This document shows, piece after piece, positions 61,379 to 64,000 of a DNA stretch of 64,000 nt (position 1 is the stretch's first letter; every line of letters begins with the position of its first letter). This DNA comes from Nocardia pseudobrasiliensis NBRC 108224 (GTDB lineage Bacteria > Actinomycetota > Actinomycetes > Mycobacteriales > Mycobacteriaceae): the NCBI RefSeq assembly GCF_001613105.1, contig NZ_BDBS01000002.1, forward strand, positions 529,935 to 593,934, in the 5' to 3' direction. Under the pieces are notes generated by a model. The model was given only the letters and a program-made list of their open reading frames with translations. It did not search any database and was not told where the DNA came from. The translations under genes and the position numbers were made by a program.

Positions 61379-64000
61379 GTGCACCTGAAGAGTCTGACGC
61401 TGAAGGGCTTCAAATCCTTCGCGTCCGCGACGACGCTGCGCCTGGAGCCGGGCATCACCTGTGTGGTGGGTCCCAACGGTTCGGGCAAGTCGAACGTCGT
61501 CGACGCGCTCACCTGGGTGATGGGTGAGCAAGGCGCGAAGGCCCTGCGCGGCGGGAAGATGCAGGACGTCATCTTCGCCGGTACCGCGGGCCGCGCGCCC
61601 CTCGGCCGTGCCGAGGTAACGTTGACGATCGACAACTCCGACGGCGCACTGCCCATCGAGTACTCCGAGGTCTCGATCACCCGTCGCATGTTCCGTGACG
61701 GCGCGGGCGAATACGAGATCAACGGCAACTCCTGTCGCCTGATGGATGTGCAGGAGCTGCTGTCCGACTCCGGCATCGGCCGGGAAATGCACGTCATCGT
61801 CGGCCAGGGTCAGCTGTCGGCGATTCTGGAATCGCGCCCCGAGGACCGCCGCGCCTTCATCGAGGAGGCCGCCGGTGTGCTCAAACACCGCAGGCGCAAG
61901 GAGAAGGCGGTTCGCAAGCTCGAGGCCATGCAGGCCAATCTGGCTCGCCTCACCGACCTCACCGCCGAACTGCGCCGCCAGCTCAAACCGCTGGGCCGCC
62001 AGGCCGAGGTGGCCCGCCGCGCCGCGACCGTCCAGGCCGAACTGCGCGATGCCCGACTGCGTCTGGCCGCCGACGATCTGGTCGGCCGTCGCGGTGAGCT
62101 GGAGAGCCAGCAGAGTAAAGAGGCCTTCGCCCGCGAGCAGCAGATCAATGTCCAGGCCGAACTCGACGCCGCCAATGCCGCGCTGGCCCAACAGGAATTC
62201 CAGCTCTCCCGCCTGACGCCCAGCGCCGAGGCCGCCGCGCAGACCTGGTTCCAGCTCTCGGCCCTGGTCGAGCGGGTCAACGCCACCATTCGCATCGCGC
62301 GCGACCGCGCCCGCAACCTGACCATCGAACAACCCACGGGCACCAGCCGCGATCCCGAACAACTCGAGGCCGACGCCGCCCGTGTGGAGGCCGAGGAGGC
62401 CGAACTGCTCGAGGCGGTCGAAATCGCCACGGCCACCCTGGAAGCCGCGCGCGAGCAGCTCTACGAGCGCGAACAGGCCGCCAAGGCCGCCGAACAGGCC
62501 CATCTGGCCGCCGTGCGGGCCATCGCCGACCGCCGGGAGGGCCTGGCGCGGCTGTCCGGGCAGGTCGACAATCTGCGCCACCGCGCCCAATCGGCCGACA
62601 CCGAGATCGCGCGTCTGTCCACCGCCCTGGCCGAGGCCCGCGAACGCGGTGGCGCCGCCGAGGCCGAATTCGAATCCGTCCAAACGGAATTGAACGAACT
62701 CGACGCGGGCGAGGAAAGTCTCGACGAGGCCTACGAGCACGCCGCCCAGGCCCTGCAGCAGGCCGAGGAGCGGGTCACCGAACTGCGCGAGAAGGATCGC
62801 GAGGCGAGTAAGAAGGTCGCCTCCCTCACCGCCCGCATCGAGGCCCTCACCATGGGCCTGTCCCGCAAGGACGGCGGCGCATGGCTGCTGGAAAACCACG
62901 GCCGGGGCCTGCTCGGCCCGCTGTCGGGCCTACTGCGCATCCACCCCGGCTACGAGGGCGCGGTCGCCGCGGCCCTCGGCCCCATGGCCGACGCCATTGC
63001 CGCCGAATCGAATTCGGCCGCCGCGGCGGCGCTGCACGCCATCAAGGCGGCCGACGGCGGCCGCGCGGCGCTCGTCTTCGGCAGCCCCGCCCGCGCGACA
63101 GACAGCGAGCGGCCTCGTAGCGCCACGCCCGAGCATGGTCCCGCGACGGCAGCGCCCGCCCAGGGCTTCGGTGACGGACCGACGACCATGGCGTCCCCTG
63201 ATTCGGCTGCGGGAGAGGCCATTGCGCCGTCGGGCTCACCCGGCGCGCTGCCGGGTGGGGGGCGTTGGCTGGCCGAGGTGGTCGATTGTCCGGGGGATCT
63301 GCGGGTCGCCATCGAGGCGCTGGCGCACGGGATCGCGGTGGTCGACGATTTGACCGCGGCCGCGGAGGTGCTCTCGGCGCAGCCGGCATTGAAGGTCGTC
63401 ACCCGCGACGGCGATCTCACCGGGACCGGCTGGCTGCTCGGTGGTTCTTATCGCGCGCCCAGTCAGCTCGAGATCCAGGCCGATATCGACTCGGCCAAGG
63501 CCGAATTGGAGTCCTGGCAGCGGCAGGCCGAGGAACTGGAAGCGGCGCTGTCGGGAGCGCTGGCCGAGCAGACCGTGCGCAAGGAGGCCGCCGATCAGGC
63601 GCTGCTGGCGCTGCACGAATCCGATCAGGCGCTGGTGTCGATCTACGACCGGCTCGGTCGTCTGGGTGACAGCGCGCGCACCGCGCAGAAGGAGTGTGAG
63701 CGGCTGCTGGCCCAGCGGGCCGACGCCGAGACCGGACGCGACGAGAATCTGACGAAGCTGGCCGAACTCGAGGATCGGCTGCGGCACGCGGAATCCGAAC
63801 AGTCCGAACTGGATTCGGATTCCGACGCCGGAACCGAGACCGCCGGTCAGGAGCGCGAGGAGGCCGCGGCGGCGCTCGCGGAGGCCCGCTCCATGGAGGT
63901 CGAGGCCCGGCTGGCGGTGCGCACCTCCGAGGAGCGCGCGGAATCGGTGCGCGGCAAGGCGGATTCGCTGCGCCGCGCCGCCCGCGCCGAACGGGAATCG
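61379..64000 (+). CDS. smc: Chromosome segregation ATPase SMC, N-terminal part and hinge (3' truncated)
   Basis: SMC with ScpAB organises and condenses the chromosome. The first 874 codons are visible from GTG 61379 and the frame runs off the right edge. The protein starts [16 protein letters not shown] and has Walker [10 protein letters not shown] at about residues 33-41, [33 protein letters not shown], a long coiled coil (about 175-500) and the hinge (about 505-690) with [16 protein letters not shown] and the closing GWLLGG. A low-complexity insertion sits in the hinge (about 570-627). The second coiled coil begins; the C-terminal ATPase half lies outside. Confidence 0.96.
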   Translation, partial: MHLKSLTLKGFKSFASATTLRLEPGITCVVGPNGSGKSNVVDALTWVMGEQGAKALRGGKMQDVIFAGTAGRAPLGRAEVTLTIDNSDGALPIEYSEVSITRRMFRDGAGEYEINGNSCRLMDVQELLSDSGIGREMHVIVGQGQLSAILESRPEDRRAFIEEAAGVLKHRRRKEKAVRKLEAMQANLARLTDLTAELRRQLKPLGRQAEVARRAATVQAELRDARLRLAADDLVGRRGELESQQSKEAFAREQQINVQAELDAANAALAQQEFQLSRLTPSAEAAAQTWFQLSALVERVNATIRIARDRARNLTIEQPTGTSRDPEQLEADAARVEAEEAELLEAVEIATATLEAAREQLYEREQAAKAAEQAHLAAVRAIADRREGLARLSGQVDNLRHRAQSADTEIARLSTALAEARERGGAAEAEFESVQTELNELDAGEESLDEAYEHAAQALQQAEERVTELREKDREASKKVASLTARIEALTMGLSRKDGGAWLLENHGRGLLGPLSGLLRIHPGYEGAVAAALGPMADAIAAESNSAAAAALHAIKAADGGRAALVFGSPARATDSERPRSATPEHGPATAAPAQGFGDGPTTMASPDSAAGEAIAPSGSPGALPGGGRWLAEVVDCPGDLRVAIEALAHGIAVVDDLTAAAEVLSAQPALKVVTRDGDLTGTGWLLGGSYRAPSQLEIQADIDSAKAELESWQRQAEELEAALSGALAEQTVRKEAADQALLALHESDQALVSIYDRLGRLGDSARTAQKECERLLAQRADAETGRDENLTKLAELEDRLRHAESEQSELDSDSDAGTETAGQEREEAAAALAEARSMEVEARLAVRTSEERAESVRGKADSLRRAARAERES

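Noticed and set aside
61208..62899. A 563-codon open frame antisense to smc, and similar very long antisense frames in pyc (14870-17362), kdpB (36824-39184) and mutM/rnc (23941-25680)
   Set aside because: They run opposite to well-supported genes, have Arg/Gly/His-rich composition typical of reverse frames in high-GC DNA, no ribosome-binding site and no domain.

Overview
The window is high-GC actinobacterial DNA, most likely from Nocardia or a close mycolic-acid relative. The evidence is the codon bias, a SepIVA homologue, a metE under a cobalamin riboswitch, a zinc-type L28, and a gene order that follows the mycobacterial series ddl, DUF3515, thiL, ung, DAK kinase, recG, pyc, rsmD, coaD, then sepIVA, DUF177, rpmF, rnc, mutM. 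These identifications come from reading the translated proteins and from known family features; no database search was run.

Positions 1-30,200 are mainly this conserved housekeeping backbone. It begins with the 3' end of gpsA and covers cell wall (ddl), thiamine (thiL), DNA repair (ung, recG, mutM), translation (rpmB, rpmF, rsmD, rnc), CoA (coaD), methionine (metE), anaplerosis (pyc) and division (sepIVA). Accessory pieces lie between these genes: a GNAT acetyltransferase, an EamA exporter, an ScfR/RamB-type regulator, a DUF1737 microprotein, a DUF559/AbiEi-like gene bracketed by two inverted copies of a 72-bp palindromic repeat, a GtrA protein, and a three-gene set (DUF1190-like, glutathionylspermidine-synthase-like, DUF350) resembling E. 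coli yjfM-yjfC-yjfL.

Positions 30,300-60,800 look like a block inserted between acyP (29.5 kb) and smc (61.4 kb), which are neighbours in mycobacteria. Ion and osmotic homeostasis dominate it: a P450, divergent kdpDE and kdpFABC, kup, a beta-carbonic anhydrase, msrAB, cell-envelope and secreted proteins (CAP protein with a GGDES-repeat tail, an L,D-transpeptidase), a two-component system directly upstream of ectABCD (ectoine/hydroxyectoine), a serine hydrolase and a paired acyl-CoA dehydrogenase operon. Together kdp, kup and ect give K+ uptake followed by compatible-solute synthesis, the classic two-phase hyperosmotic response. Direct-repeat half-sites with 11-nt periodicity before kdp and before ectA suggest OmpR-family control.

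The window ends inside smc. No tRNA, rRNA, CRISPR array, complete insertion sequence or prophage was recognised. Several large intergenic palindromes were found; two of them belong to one repeat family.
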